Source of the DNA: Taishania sp037189645
GTDB taxonomy: Bacteria; Bacteroidota; Bacteroidia; Flavobacteriales_D; Crocinitomicaceae
Assembly: GCA_037189645.1 (NCBI GenBank)
Contig: JBBCIY010000005.1
Coordinates: forward strand, 496,001-560,000
Length of the DNA stretch: 64,000 nt
Reading direction: 5' to 3'
In this document: positions 38,145 to 45,969 of the stretch, piece by piece
Layout: each line of letters opens with the position of its first letter
Numbering within the stretch: the stretch's first letter is position 1
The notes under the pieces: generated by a model
Told to the model about the DNA's origin: nothing
The model's input: the letters and a program-made list of their open reading frames with translations, nothing else
The model's database searches: none
Program-made: the position numbers and the translations under genes

Positions 38145-38912
38145 TTACCTCAAATTATCACAATTAAACACCAGTACAACCGAAGTTCCCCTTCCCGGAA
38201 AACTTTTTATGCGATGGACTCCTCCAAGATAACGCACTCTTGATTCTATATTTTTAAGTCCCATCCCTTTTATATTTTCCTTCATCATGCCTATTCCGTT
38301 ATCCATGACATACACGATCAGGTATCGCCGTGTTTCCCGGTATGCTACAAGCACATTTGTCGCTGAGGCATGCTTTACGATATTTGTCATCAGCTCTTGC
38401 GCGACTCTTAAAATCTGTATTTTCACATCATTATTATATTCCGTTTCTGTTTCTGTTTCTGTATACTTACGGAAACGGATATCAATCACATCTTCCCACG
38501 ACCTGATGACGTCTTCCAGCAGCATATCCAATGACGTAAATTCCACAAGCGGAGGATTCAGGTTGTGAGAGATCCTTCTTGCGGTCATGATCAGGTTTCC
38601 CAGAAACTCGTTCTGCTCTTCATAAGGTTTGTGCAAATATCCTCCCAGCTGCAGAGCGGTGAGCCTGCTTATCAGCGAATCGTGGATGTCTGCTGCAATG
38701 CGCTTTCTTTCCATCTCCTGAATTGTGATGCTCATCACGGCAAGCTCATTCTGGTGATTTATTATCGCATTGGCTTGCTCCAGGTCCTTTTTTACTATTT
38801 TTTCCATTGTCAGCCTGGAAAGCAGTATGATTGACACCACCAGTACGACAACAAAGAGAGCGATAATAGCTATCCATAAAGCAAGCGTTTCCGGTCTTTG
38901 CCATGCATCCAT
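38145..38912 (-). CDS. Sensor histidine kinase (HisKA_3 type)
   Basis: From ATG 38912 the protein has 255 residues: one membrane helix near the N-terminus (ALWIAIIALFVVVLVVSIILL), a coiled stretch, the HisKA_3 box with phospho-accepting His77 (RKRIAADIHDSLISRL) and the ATPase domain (MDNGIGMMKENIKGMGLKNIESRV and a GRGTSV box). It has no visible sensor domain, so sensing may depend on the adjacent seven-helix protein, whose gene it overlaps by 43 nt. A longer form from a TTG at 38969 is less likely. Confidence 0.9.
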   Translation of the reverse strand: MDAWQRPETLALWIAIIALFVVVLVVSIILLSRLTMEKIVKKDLEQANAIINHQNELAVMSITIQEMERKRIAADIHDSLISRLTALQLGGYLHKPYEEQNEFLGNLIMTARRISHNLNPPLVEFTSLDMLLEDVIRSWEDVIDIRFRKYTETETETEYNNDVKIQILRVAQELMTNIVKHASATNVLVAYRETRRYLIVYVMDNGIGMMKENIKGMGLKNIESRVRYLGGVHRIKSFPGRGTSVVLVFNCDNLR

Positions 38913-39532
38913 ATCAGAGTAGTTAATAGTATGTAAAACAATATGGTAATAACGGTATTGATGACCCAAAAATAAAATTTTAAACCGGAGCCTTCATTGA
39001 TCAGAAATCCGATAGGCAGAAAATAGATCACATTGAAAGCATAAAAAAATAAGATCGCTGAATTGATGAAATACTTCTTGTCATCATTGGCCTTTACTTC
39101 TTCAGAAAGTAACTTAAAATAGTAAGAAATACTAAAAACAGTGATCAGGAAAGAGCTCACAACCCTGGAATATACCTGGAAGTCGTTGACATTGGTAACA
39201 TTGACGGAAACAGTCTCATATACCACAAAGATCACTGAGATGGGAACAAGGACCAGCATTCCCTCTTTTTTAAGTTGTAATTTAAAATAGAACAAACTGA
39301 AAATAACGATCTCTGCCAGGGCATAAACAGAAATAAAAATCAAATTATTTTCAAATATTTTTCCAAATGACTTACTCAATAAGTCTATAAAAAGTGCGAT
39401 AACAAGATACCAGCCGAGAATCCTGTATGAAACGGCAAGTACCTTATAATAATAGAAAACAATTACTACCGAAGCTACAAGAATAAACGGGATACTGAAA
39501 ACCAGAAAATCTGCAAGCTTATATACATTCAT
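38870..39532 (-). CDS. Seven-helix integral membrane protein, unknown
   Basis: The 220-residue protein is almost entirely hydrophobic, with seven predicted helices, and ends in a basic tail (HGKDRKRLLYG). I recognise no family. It overlaps the upstream gene by 4 nt and the histidine kinase gene downstream by 43 nt. The tight coupling to a kinase that lacks its own sensor suggests that it is the membrane sensor or a modulator of that kinase; this is inference from context. Confidence 0.85.
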   Translation of the reverse strand: MNVYKLADFLVFSIPFILVASVVIVFYYYKVLAVSYRILGWYLVIALFIDLLSKSFGKIFENNLIFISVYALAEIVIFSLFYFKLQLKKEGMLVLVPISVIFVVYETVSVNVTNVNDFQVYSRVVSSFLITVFSISYYFKLLSEEVKANDDKKYFINSAILFFYAFNVIYFLPIGFLINEGSGLKFYFWVINTVITILFYILLTTLIWMHGKDRKRLLYG

Positions 39533-40224
39533 ACTTTCAGTTTCTCTACAAATCGCAGTAATCCCAAATTTCCTGCAATCGGCTTAAACGGAGGAACGGG
39601 TCTGCAGGTATCATAAAAGGTACTTGATTGCCCCCCGATTCCATTCGTAACGCTTATATGGCAATCTTCCTCACAATATAAGACTAAATCTGCATCGAAT
39701 TTCGCTTCTTTCCGGTCGCTTTCCTTTAACGCAAAATAAGCAATATATGGTTCATTCTGGGAAAAATTATCTGCAGGAATTGAAAAAGCCTGGTACATTT
39801 CATTCTGCAGCACCCCATCTGTTATCCATTGGTTCCTTTTCTCTGTCGTTACCCAGTTTGTGATCCAGAGTATAGCGATCTTTACCGGTATCGGCAAATC
39901 GCCAGCCAGAGCCAAGATACCCCCGTTTTTGAGGGGGTCAGAACCATACACTTCTGTGGTGACCAGATCAACCGGAACAGCAGGCAATGTGAAATTTTCT
40001 TCTTTATCCTTATCATCCCCGATTAAATGGAAATAAAGCTTTCCCTTCCAGTATCCGGGATAAGCGTGGATATCTTTTGTATCCTCACCAGGTTTAACAA
40101 ATATCGAAAACATCCCCCCTGATTTATTAAAGATCTTTTTCAGTTCCTTCTTTGAATGCCTGATTTTTTCCCAGTTCAGAATACTCTGGTAGACCCAGCT
40201 GATTTTCATGTTTTCCGTTTTCAT
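39529..40224 (-). CDS. Hypothetical protein, first gene of the kinase module
   Basis: The 231-residue protein has no signal peptide or membrane helix and no family I can name. Features: a tryptophan-containing helical start (WVYQSILNWEKIRHSKKELKKIF), a beta-rich middle (YPGYWKGKLYFHLIG, GILALAGDLPIPVKIAILWITNWV) and a C-terminal part with two Cys (LVLYCEEDCHISV). It overlaps the seven-helix gene by 4 nt (ATGA) and is the first gene of a four-gene unit with the kinase and regulator. The spacing to the terminator at 40336 shows it is not part of the DUF2589 transcript. Confidence 0.8.
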   Translation of the reverse strand: MKTENMKISWVYQSILNWEKIRHSKKELKKIFNKSGGMFSIFVKPGEDTKDIHAYPGYWKGKLYFHLIGDDKDKEENFTLPAVPVDLVTTEVYGSDPLKNGGILALAGDLPIPVKIAILWITNWVTTEKRNQWITDGVLQNEMYQAFSIPADNFSQNEPYIAYFALKESDRKEAKFDADLVLYCEEDCHISVTNGIGGQSSTFYDTCRPVPPFKPIAGNLGLLRFVEKLKV

Positions 40225-40335
40225 AATAGTCTGTGTTAATTAGTATGGTTAATTTTTGCATAAAAGTAGCAAATATTTAACACTTTTAGGATCAGAGAAA
40301 AATCTTCGTGTCAACACTCAAGGAAGGGGTTTAAC

Positions 40336-40384
40336 AAAAAGTCATCCCCTATCTCATCATAGACATAAAATAAGGGATGACTTA
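40336..40384 (-). terminator. Terminator closing the DUF2589 cluster
   Basis: Arms AAGTCATCCC (40340-40349) and GGGATGACTT (40375-40384) form a 10-bp stem that can extend with A/T pairs. On the minus strand it is followed by a T-run (TTTTTG). It is 13 nt after the stop of the 40397 gene and separates the DUF2589 genes from the kinase module. Confidence 0.82.
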
Positions 40385-40396
40385 TACAATCAGGCG

Positions 40397-40768
40397 TTAT
40401 TTATTGAAAGAACCAAGCTGGTTCCATCTTGCGCTGTAGCACCAGGCCAGTATGATAATTGCCTTATCCTGTGAAAAATACCTGTTCCAGGTATTGAACG
40501 GTGTTGTTTCATTCACATTAACGGCTGTCACTGTCTGGAGTTCCTGGTCTTTGTCTTCGTAGAAAAATCCCTTTTCTGCCGTTAAATTTCCAGCTTCATC
40601 TCCGTGGGTTCCCGATAATACAAAGATTCTTGTTTTGTTCATTTTATCCAGCCCCATCTGTCTTCGTATGGAACGAATCAGCTCTGACACTTCGTCCGCA
40701 TCTGTTACATTATCTGCAGCATAAACCGGCTGCTCTCTCCTGTTTGTAGAAACAATTTGGTATCCCAT
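40397..40768 (-). CDS. Small protein with caspase/CHAT-like His and Cys motifs (tentative)
   Basis: The 123-residue protein has no export signal. Two motifs stand out: RIFVLSGTHGDEAGN with His55, and AIIILAWCYSARW with Cys110. A strand, then His-Gly, then later a strand ending in x-x-C-x-S is the pattern of the catalytic dyad of caspase/CHAT-fold peptidases (usual forms SGHG and DACxSG). The N-terminal helix (DADEVSELIRSIRRQMG) would be helix 1 of a minimal fold. It is shorter than usual and the Asp before Cys is replaced by Ala-Trp. It is the last gene of the DUF2589 unit. Peptidase activity is conjecture. Confidence 0.75.
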   Translation of the reverse strand: MGYQIVSTNRREQPVYAADNVTDADEVSELIRSIRRQMGLDKMNKTRIFVLSGTHGDEAGNLTAEKGFFYEDKDQELQTVTAVNVNETTPFNTWNRYFSQDKAIIILAWCYSARWNQLGSFNK

Positions 40769-40849
40769 AACTTTTTATATTTTATTAATCAAATTACGCC
40801 TACTCTATCTACAGTTTTCGGCATCCCTGTTTTTACTCCCGCTCAGCTT

Positions 40850-41404
40850 CTACTTAAATGTCCTCCTGAAATCATTCAGGCGGTTCAGCCATCCTTGTAA
40901 AAATTGAGGCTTATTAAGTCCTCTGAAAAATGCTTCTCTTTCATCGCAAAGCATCTCAAAAAGCTGCTCATCACTCATAAAGCTGGTTTTGAAATTTGCC
41001 ACGATTTCAGCATGTGTGTTATTGTTGATCAAAATTCCCATTTTGTTCTTTTGAAATTTTGTCAATTGCCCGGTGGCTCCTCCAACTCCTGATCCCCATG
41101 CCCATGTGAATATACAGTAAGCCACACGCGTTTTGGGAAGGGTATCAAGCATGAAAGGATCCCAATACCCGTTCTTTGCTATTTTTTTCCAGATGTCATC
41201 AGGCATCAGGAAAAACAGTTCGGGTGTGGCAGGATACCCCAGCTTCTGTGACAAGCTTTTAAAAGTTGTCCAGGTTACTCCCTTATTGGTGTGCCAACCC
41301 GTTTTTCCGTTATATATCCCGGGAACAGGGTCAGCAGCTGCAGGATCAGCAGGATTTCTGCTCACACCGCCTTCCCATTTCTTGACGAAATCAAATACAT
41401 CCAT
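40850..41404 (-). CDS. GH108-like muramidase (lysozyme) without signal peptide
   Basis: The 184-residue protein matches the pattern of GH108 N-acetylmuramidases. Catalytic Glu11 is in VKKWEGGVSRNPADP, the TNKGVTW motif follows, and the C-terminal peptidoglycan-binding-like part has CDEREAFFRGLN and FLQGWLNRLNDF. Such enzymes cut the glycan chain of peptidoglycan and are common as phage endolysins. No signal peptide or holin gene is present, so how it would reach the wall is unclear. It sits in the DUF2589 transcript between the zinc-ribbon gene (21 nt upstream) and the caspase-like gene. Confidence 0.85.
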   Translation of the reverse strand: MDVFDFVKKWEGGVSRNPADPAAADPVPGIYNGKTGWHTNKGVTWTTFKSLSQKLGYPATPELFFLMPDDIWKKIAKNGYWDPFMLDTLPKTRVAYCIFTWAWGSGVGGATGQLTKFQKNKMGILINNNTHAEIVANFKTSFMSDEQLFEMLCDEREAFFRGLNKPQFLQGWLNRLNDFRRTFK

Positions 41405-41425
41405 AGCATCTATCTTTAAGGTTAA

Positions 41426-41647
41426 TTATTTGGAAAACCGCTGGGCATCATGCACCATTTTTTCAGCCAGAACGATCTCCTGTAAATGTTTTTTTAGTTC
41501 CGCAGGTACAGACATCTCCATAGATATCCCACACGACGGGCATACGATCAAGTTCTGTGTTAATAATGTTTCCATTGAAAACTTGATAACAAATGTGCAT
41601 GAAGGGCAGCAAAGCCCTTTATTTGGTTCACTCTGTGTATTCTCCAT
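41426..41647 (-). CDS. Small double-CPxC (zinc-ribbon) protein
   Basis: The 73-residue protein has two Cys pairs, CCPSCTF (residues about 13-19) and VCPSCGI (about 35-41), spaced as in a zinc ribbon, followed by a helical tail (ELKKHLQEIVLAEKMVHDAQRF). It probably binds one Zn and acts as a protein- or nucleic-acid-contact module. Its start overlaps the 3' end of the preceding DUF2589 gene by 20 nt. Function unknown. Confidence 0.8.
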   Translation of the reverse strand: MENTQSEPNKGLCCPSCTFVIKFSMETLLTQNLIVCPSCGISMEMSVPAELKKHLQEIVLAEKMVHDAQRFSK

Positions 41648-42200
41648 CTTTTTCGTTTTTAATTGTTTTCATACTATTCAGCTCATTCATCAATGACAGT
41701 AGATGAACCACACCAGCAGGCATATCAGATTCGGTCATGTGTAATTTAATCTTCATATTTGAGCTCATTGCATCTGTAGCTCCTTTTCCACTTGGAGCAA
41801 GGTAAGCTTTAAAAGAAGGGGTGTCGTTCGTAACCGATTCATTCCCTTCCGTAAGACTAGGAGCACTTTCCTGGTCCTGTCTTACCGAAAACAACCGGAC
41901 TTCCATATCAATCTCCGCATCTCGGATCTTCAGCAAGGGTATTTGCAGCAATGAGAGCACCGGCATACTGAATACCTGTTTGTTACCGGAAGCATTGGCA
42001 TAAGAAAATGAAACCATTTTCAACCTTCCTATCTCTGTCTCTTTTTTTTCATCACTGCCCGGTTCACTATCAAAGCCATACCGGATTATAAAGTCCGTTA
42101 TTTTCTGTGAGAGTGACATGTCTGCATCAATTACTGCTTCAAGGGGGGCCATAAAAATGCTCTTCAGCTCAGCTGCCCCGGTTAGAAATGTTCCACTCAT
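41628..42200 (-). CDS. DUF2589-family protein, short paralogue
   Basis: The 190-residue protein has the DUF2589 layout: an N-terminal helix (IFMAPLEAVIDADMSLSQKITDFI), a beta region, the conserved hydrophobic LSLLQIPLLKIRDAEIDM (about 83-99), and the C-terminal motif SDMPAGVVHLLSLMN (about 158-172). No signal peptide. Family function is not established. It starts 2 nt after the stop of the 42203 gene and is followed by an overlapping zinc-ribbon gene. Confidence 0.82.
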   Translation of the reverse strand: MSGTFLTGAAELKSIFMAPLEAVIDADMSLSQKITDFIIRYGFDSEPGSDEKKETEIGRLKMVSFSYANASGNKQVFSMPVLSLLQIPLLKIRDAEIDMEVRLFSVRQDQESAPSLTEGNESVTNDTPSFKAYLAPSGKGATDAMSSNMKIKLHMTESDMPAGVVHLLSLMNELNSMKTIKNEKDGEYTE

Positions 42201-42202
42201 AG

Positions 42203-42967
42203 CTACTGTGAATTAGATGTTTCTCTTATCATGTTCTTCACATGCAGGCATAATTTTATTTCCTGGATAGAGTCTGCCGGCATTTTTGCCAGTTTTTCAG
42301 AATCAACAATGATACGGGCTTCTCTACTTTTCTGTATGATTGATGCATTGAATGCAGCCTGAATATTTAACCTGTTTTTTTCGAACTCGACATGAACATC
42401 CTGAAAGATCTCGTTCACTAAACGTTCATTCAGCCTTGCTACATGCTCTGTGAAATCATCATGCCGGATCAACCGCAGATGCAACGCCTGGATCAAAAGA
42501 TCGCCAAGAAGAGATTCTGCGACCTTGTAGTAATCTCCCAGACTGTTCTTTTTAACTTTTCTTCCCAGGTCATTTATGAACCGCGACTTGAAGTCGGTCA
42601 GAATATGATCATTGAGTTTTCCCCCGAGCAGGTTATCCCTGATCTGCTTCCATTCTTCATTCGTATCAGCTGTTTTATCATCTGTAAGCTCTACCAGCTG
42701 GCTCAGTACTTTTGCAAGCGTTTCCCTGAAAAAGGGTTCAAGCTCATTGAAAGCTCCGATAAGATCCAGCTCTTCATAGCTTTCCTCCTCATCCGGTATT
42801 CCTTCATAAGCGTATTTCAAATCGAGTGTGATCTCAGCAATCTCTGCGTAAGGTATGGGGAGCAATTTGAAATCTTGCTCCCCCAACCTTTTGGAATGCT
42901 GATATGACTCGTATTGTGCCTGAATGATACCGTTCAGGATATCTTTTACAAGATTGTTCGTTGTCAT
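42203..42967 (-). CDS. Divergent DUF2589-like protein with a long helical insert
   Basis: The 254-residue protein has no export signal. I place it with its neighbours because it shares their order of motifs: N-terminal helix (LVKDILNGIIQAQYESYQHS), then KLLPIPYAEIAEITLDL (about 34-50), and a C-terminal LAKMPADSIQEIKLCLHV (about 226-243). Between them lies a long charged, mostly helical region of about 170 residues not found in the other two. The homology is inferred from patterns only and could be wrong. It lies 35 nt after the first DUF2589 gene. Confidence 0.75.
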   Translation of the reverse strand: MTTNNLVKDILNGIIQAQYESYQHSKRLGEQDFKLLPIPYAEIAEITLDLKYAYEGIPDEEESYEELDLIGAFNELEPFFRETLAKVLSQLVELTDDKTADTNEEWKQIRDNLLGGKLNDHILTDFKSRFINDLGRKVKKNSLGDYYKVAESLLGDLLIQALHLRLIRHDDFTEHVARLNERLVNEIFQDVHVEFEKNRLNIQAAFNASIIQKSREARIIVDSEKLAKMPADSIQEIKLCLHVKNMIRETSNSQ

Positions 42968-43002
42968 ATCTTCCGGTTTTTAATTAAACACTGATCTTCT
43001 GA

Positions 43003-43923
43003 TTATTGCTGAGGCTCACCGATAAGTGCAATTGATCCTGCTCCGGACACTCCGCTCAAACCATCAGCTGTTACTGTAAGGTTGACCAAAGATGGCATGC
43101 CGCTGGCTGCTACAGGAATGCTGATATTGAACAATACGTAACCATTATTGTCGGTAGCTGCAGGAGCAGGAGCTGTAATGTTATTATCACAAGCAAGTGT
43201 AACATTTGTATTTGCCAGTAATAATCCCTCATCGTTTGTGACCGTTACTCCCACCGGAACTGTAATGGAAGAACCAACAGTGTAGTCTGCCAGGTTAATC
43301 TGCTGATTGGATGGTGATAGTGAAATTGAACCACCAACTCCTGTATCAGTGATGCTGGACTGCAGGATGTTAAGTACTGTCGCCAGACCTGTCGGCATAT
43401 CCGACTGCCCCGCATGTACGGCTAAATCCATTGTATATTCTACCGAGTATTTTGACTCGGAAGAGGCTTTGGAATCCTTCTTACTTGAATAATTCGCATT
43501 GAAAGTCGCGGATACACTAAATGGTCCTATTCCAAAGCTTGCTTTAGCGCTTCCCCCCGCACTGAAATCTGTTGATTCAGAATTGGAGGTCACGCTTGAA
43601 GATGAAGCCGAAATGTTTGCTTTAAAATTGATCTGGATATCGTCAATAGCGATATACGGAATGGGTACAATCGTAAGCAACGGAACAATCAGCTTGGTCA
43701 GCTTACCTCCTTTGTTGTAATAGAAGGATACATTGACCGCACTTTTCTGCCCGGTCTCAGGATCTGTGTTCAATCCGACTTGCTGGATAAATTCCCAGCT
43801 GGTTTTTGCGGCCATCGCTTGTGCCTGGATCGCTGCATCCAAAGGCCCTCCGATCAGTGAAGAAAACGGGATCGCCTGAAGAGCACTGGTTGCTACTGCC
43901 GACGGTGTTGTGTCAATTGGCAT
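43003..43923 (-). CDS. DUF2589-family protein with C-terminal Ig-like domain
   Basis: The 306-residue protein begins with the DUF2589 domain: LIGGPLDAAIQAQAMAAKTSWEF helix, LLTIVPIPYIAIDDIQI (82-98), a serine-rich segment (SASSSSVTSNSES), and SDMPTGLATVLNIL (174-187). Residues about 190-306 form an Ig-like (bacterial invasin-type) domain with repeats like VGVTVTNDEGLLLANTNVTL. There is no signal peptide, although such domains are usually extracellular. It is the first gene of the cluster, with a 355-nt divergent region upstream holding an operator-like site. Confidence 0.85.
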   Translation of the reverse strand: MPIDTTPSAVATSALQAIPFSSLIGGPLDAAIQAQAMAAKTSWEFIQQVGLNTDPETGQKSAVNVSFYYNKGGKLTKLIVPLLTIVPIPYIAIDDIQINFKANISASSSSVTSNSESTDFSAGGSAKASFGIGPFSVSATFNANYSSKKDSKASSESKYSVEYTMDLAVHAGQSDMPTGLATVLNILQSSITDTGVGGSISLSPSNQQINLADYTVGSSITVPVGVTVTNDEGLLLANTNVTLACDNNITAPAPAATDNNGYVLFNISIPVAASGMPSLVNLTVTADGLSGVSGAGSIALIGEPQQ

Positions 43924-44278
43924 AATTATTTGTTTTTTAGTTATTAATTATTTATTTTACTCTGAAATGAAAAATTAAACGGATCCGTATTACCATTACC
44001 AAAAAGAGATCATGCTCATCTTCTTTCTTACATGCTGAATAACCTTCAATAGCCGGAGATGATTCTGTTCATTAATGATATTATTACTACTTTCATTCAT
44101 ATGACAAAATTATCCCGGAGAGTGCGGGCAGCACAGGTAGAAATTACCTGTCTTATCAAAACCAAAGAAATTACCTGCTTAAACAACAGCAACCTGCGCC
44201 TGTCATTTGAAGGCTTCCGGTAACAATTATTTACCTTCCGGAATCGTTTATTGGAAATAAATAAATTAACTTCGGGCT
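43924..44278. other. Divergent intergenic region between DUF2589 cluster and radical SAM gene
   Basis: About 355 nt without a supported gene. It contains the symmetric site at 44133-44151, a repeat of its right half, and TTACCATTACC tandem half-sites near 43990. A TAACTTCG box 4 nt before the radical SAM ATG resembles a weak -7 element. No tRNA or terminator was found. Confidence 0.55.
44133..44177. repeat. Operator-like inverted repeat plus direct repeat
   Basis: ACAGGTA-N5-TACCTGT (44133-44151) is a perfect 7-bp inverted repeat. The 12 bases AGAAATTACCTG inside it (44139-44150) recur at 44166-44177, a spacing of 27 nt. The layout looks like tandem binding sites for a dimeric regulator. Confidence 0.6.
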
Positions 44279-45298
44279 ATGAACAAGCTCCGGGACACCT
44301 TTCAAATTGCGCGTCACCTTTCTTTTGGGAGGATCTGGAACCTGTTTGTGCTTTATGCTTCCTACCAGGTTTCCCGGGTAACGAAAAAAAATTTCCACCG
44401 GGGAATGCCTTTTTCATTAAGCATCGAACCCACTACGGCCTGTAATCTCGGATGTCCGGAATGCCCCAGCGGCCTGAAGCAGTTTTCACGGCCGACCGGA
44501 AGATTAAAGCCGGAAGTCCATGAAAAGATGTTGTCGCAGCTGTCCGGAAATGTATTTTACATCAATTATTACTTTCAGGGGGAGCCTTTCCTGAATCCTC
44601 AGTTCCTGGAGCTGATAAAAGCGGCTAAAAAACGTAAGATCTATACGGCAACCTCTACCAATGCCCATTTTATCAACGAGCAGAAAGCGGAGGAAATCGT
44701 ATCTTCGGGACTGGACCGGCTGATCATCTCCATAGACGGGATGACCCAGGAAACGTATGAGAATTACCGTGTTCACGGGAAACTGGAAAAGGTGATCGAC
44801 GGAACCAACCACTTACTCAGAGCCAAAGAAAAACTAAAGTCAAAGACACCACACCTGATCTTCCAGTTCCTGGCAGTAAAACCGAACGAGCATGAAATTT
44901 CCGAAGTCTTTGAACTAGGAAAGAAAATGGGAATTGACGAGGTCCGGATCAAAACTGCCCAGCTCTACGATTACAAACACGGGAATCCGCTCATGCCGGA
45001 GAATGAAAAATATGCACGCTATAAAAAGCAGGCAGACGGAACATATGCTTTAAAGTGGAAGACCGGGAATCACTGCTGGAGAATGTGGTCCGGATGTGTG
45101 CTCACCTGGGACGCAAATGTGGTTCCCTGCTGTTTTGACAAAGATGCGCAGCATCAATTAGGAAGCCTGGAAACAGATTCGTTCAGGAACATCTGGAGAT
45201 CGAAACGGTACAATGGATTCAGATCCGGAGTGCTTCAGCACAGAAACCAGATCGGGATCTGCAAAAACTGTTCAGAAGGAGCGAAAGTCTGGGCTTAG
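44279..45298 (+). CDS. Radical SAM/SPASM domain protein
   Basis: The 339-residue protein binds a [4Fe-4S] cluster through Cys55, Cys59 and Cys62 (TTACNLGCPEC) and should cleave S-adenosylmethionine to start radical chemistry. The SPASM region near the C-terminus has further cysteines (HCWRMWSGCVLTWDANVVPCCFD and GICKNCSEG) that would hold auxiliary clusters. Substrate unknown; SPASM proteins often modify peptides, but no precursor peptide gene is adjacent. Its stop shares bases with the stop of the convergent lipoprotein gene. Confidence 0.9.
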   Translation: MNKLRDTFQIARHLSFGRIWNLFVLYASYQVSRVTKKNFHRGMPFSLSIEPTTACNLGCPECPSGLKQFSRPTGRLKPEVHEKMLSQLSGNVFYINYYFQGEPFLNPQFLELIKAAKKRKIYTATSTNAHFINEQKAEEIVSSGLDRLIISIDGMTQETYENYRVHGKLEKVIDGTNHLLRAKEKLKSKTPHLIFQFLAVKPNEHEISEVFELGKKMGIDEVRIKTAQLYDYKHGNPLMPENEKYARYKKQADGTYALKWKTGNHCWRMWSGCVLTWDANVVPCCFDKDAQHQLGSLETDSFRNIWRSKRYNGFRSGVLQHRNQIGICKNCSEGAKVWA

Positions 45299-45915
45299 TA
45301 CTCCAGGATAATATCAACGGTATCCATGTAGGGCGTAACGACACTTTTGGTTCCATTGAAAGAAGTTCCCTGCTTGAGATAGGTGACTTCATACGTTGTA
45401 TTTGCATCATTCACACAATAAAAGACGGTATCTATGATTCCTACAAACTGCTGGTAGCCGCCGGGACAGCATTCCACACAGTCCGACTTTCCTTTGGTAC
45501 GTACCAGATCCAGCTTGGTGGTAGGGCTTTCATTATGTTTCAGCACGATCCGGGCCCAGGATTTACCTGTTGTGGACAACATGACCAGATTGTCTGTCTT
45601 TACGCTCAGATCACTGAAAGAAACGATCTTATCCACGGTAAAGTAGCCGTCTTTCGCCACCTGTATATTCACAGAAATAAACTTGTCCCTTTTCAGGTCA
45701 GCTTTATACCTTCCTTCCGCATCCGTCGTAAGGGTCGCCACATGTATCAATTCTTCATTACCGGCTGATTTTTTAGTAATTGTTATGGTCGCATTATCCA
45801 GCGGTTTACCAAATGTAAGATCGGATACCACTCCTGAGATCACAAAATCCGTCTGCCCCTTTTTACAGGCAGAAACCAATGTGATCAATACTATAAAAAA
45901 AGCAAAACGTTTCAT
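45295..45915 (-). CDS. Lipoprotein with carboxypeptidase-regulatory-like domain
   Basis: From ATG 45915 the protein has 206 residues. Its lipoprotein signal ends LVSAC (Cys17). The mature part begins with an Ig-like regulatory domain (VISGVVSDLTFGKPLDNATITI ... TTDAEGRYKADL), common in envelope proteins of Bacteroidota. The C-terminal half contains CVECCPGGYQQ. The frame extends to 45960, but the later start gives the proper signal. It converges on the radical SAM gene with a 4-nt overlap. Function unknown. Confidence 0.82.
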   Translation of the reverse strand: MKRFAFFIVLITLVSACKKGQTDFVISGVVSDLTFGKPLDNATITITKKSAGNEELIHVATLTTDAEGRYKADLKRDKFISVNIQVAKDGYFTVDKIVSFSDLSVKTDNLVMLSTTGKSWARIVLKHNESPTTKLDLVRTKGKSDCVECCPGGYQQFVGIIDTVFYCVNDANTTYEVTYLKQGTSFNGTKSVVTPYMDTVDIILEY

Positions 45916-45969
45916 AAACCCGGAATTTACGAAATTAAAGTTACAATTTTTCGTTGCCAAATCAAAAGC

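Noticed and set aside
40397..43923. Prophage remnant as an explanation for the muramidase cluster
   Set aside because: No integrase, terminase, capsid, tail, holin or attachment-site repeat was found around it; the flanks are housekeeping or regulatory genes. It remains a weak alternative.
44133..44177. Possible CRISPR repeat
   Set aside because: Only two copies of a 12-nt unit, no spacers of regular length and no cas genes in the window.
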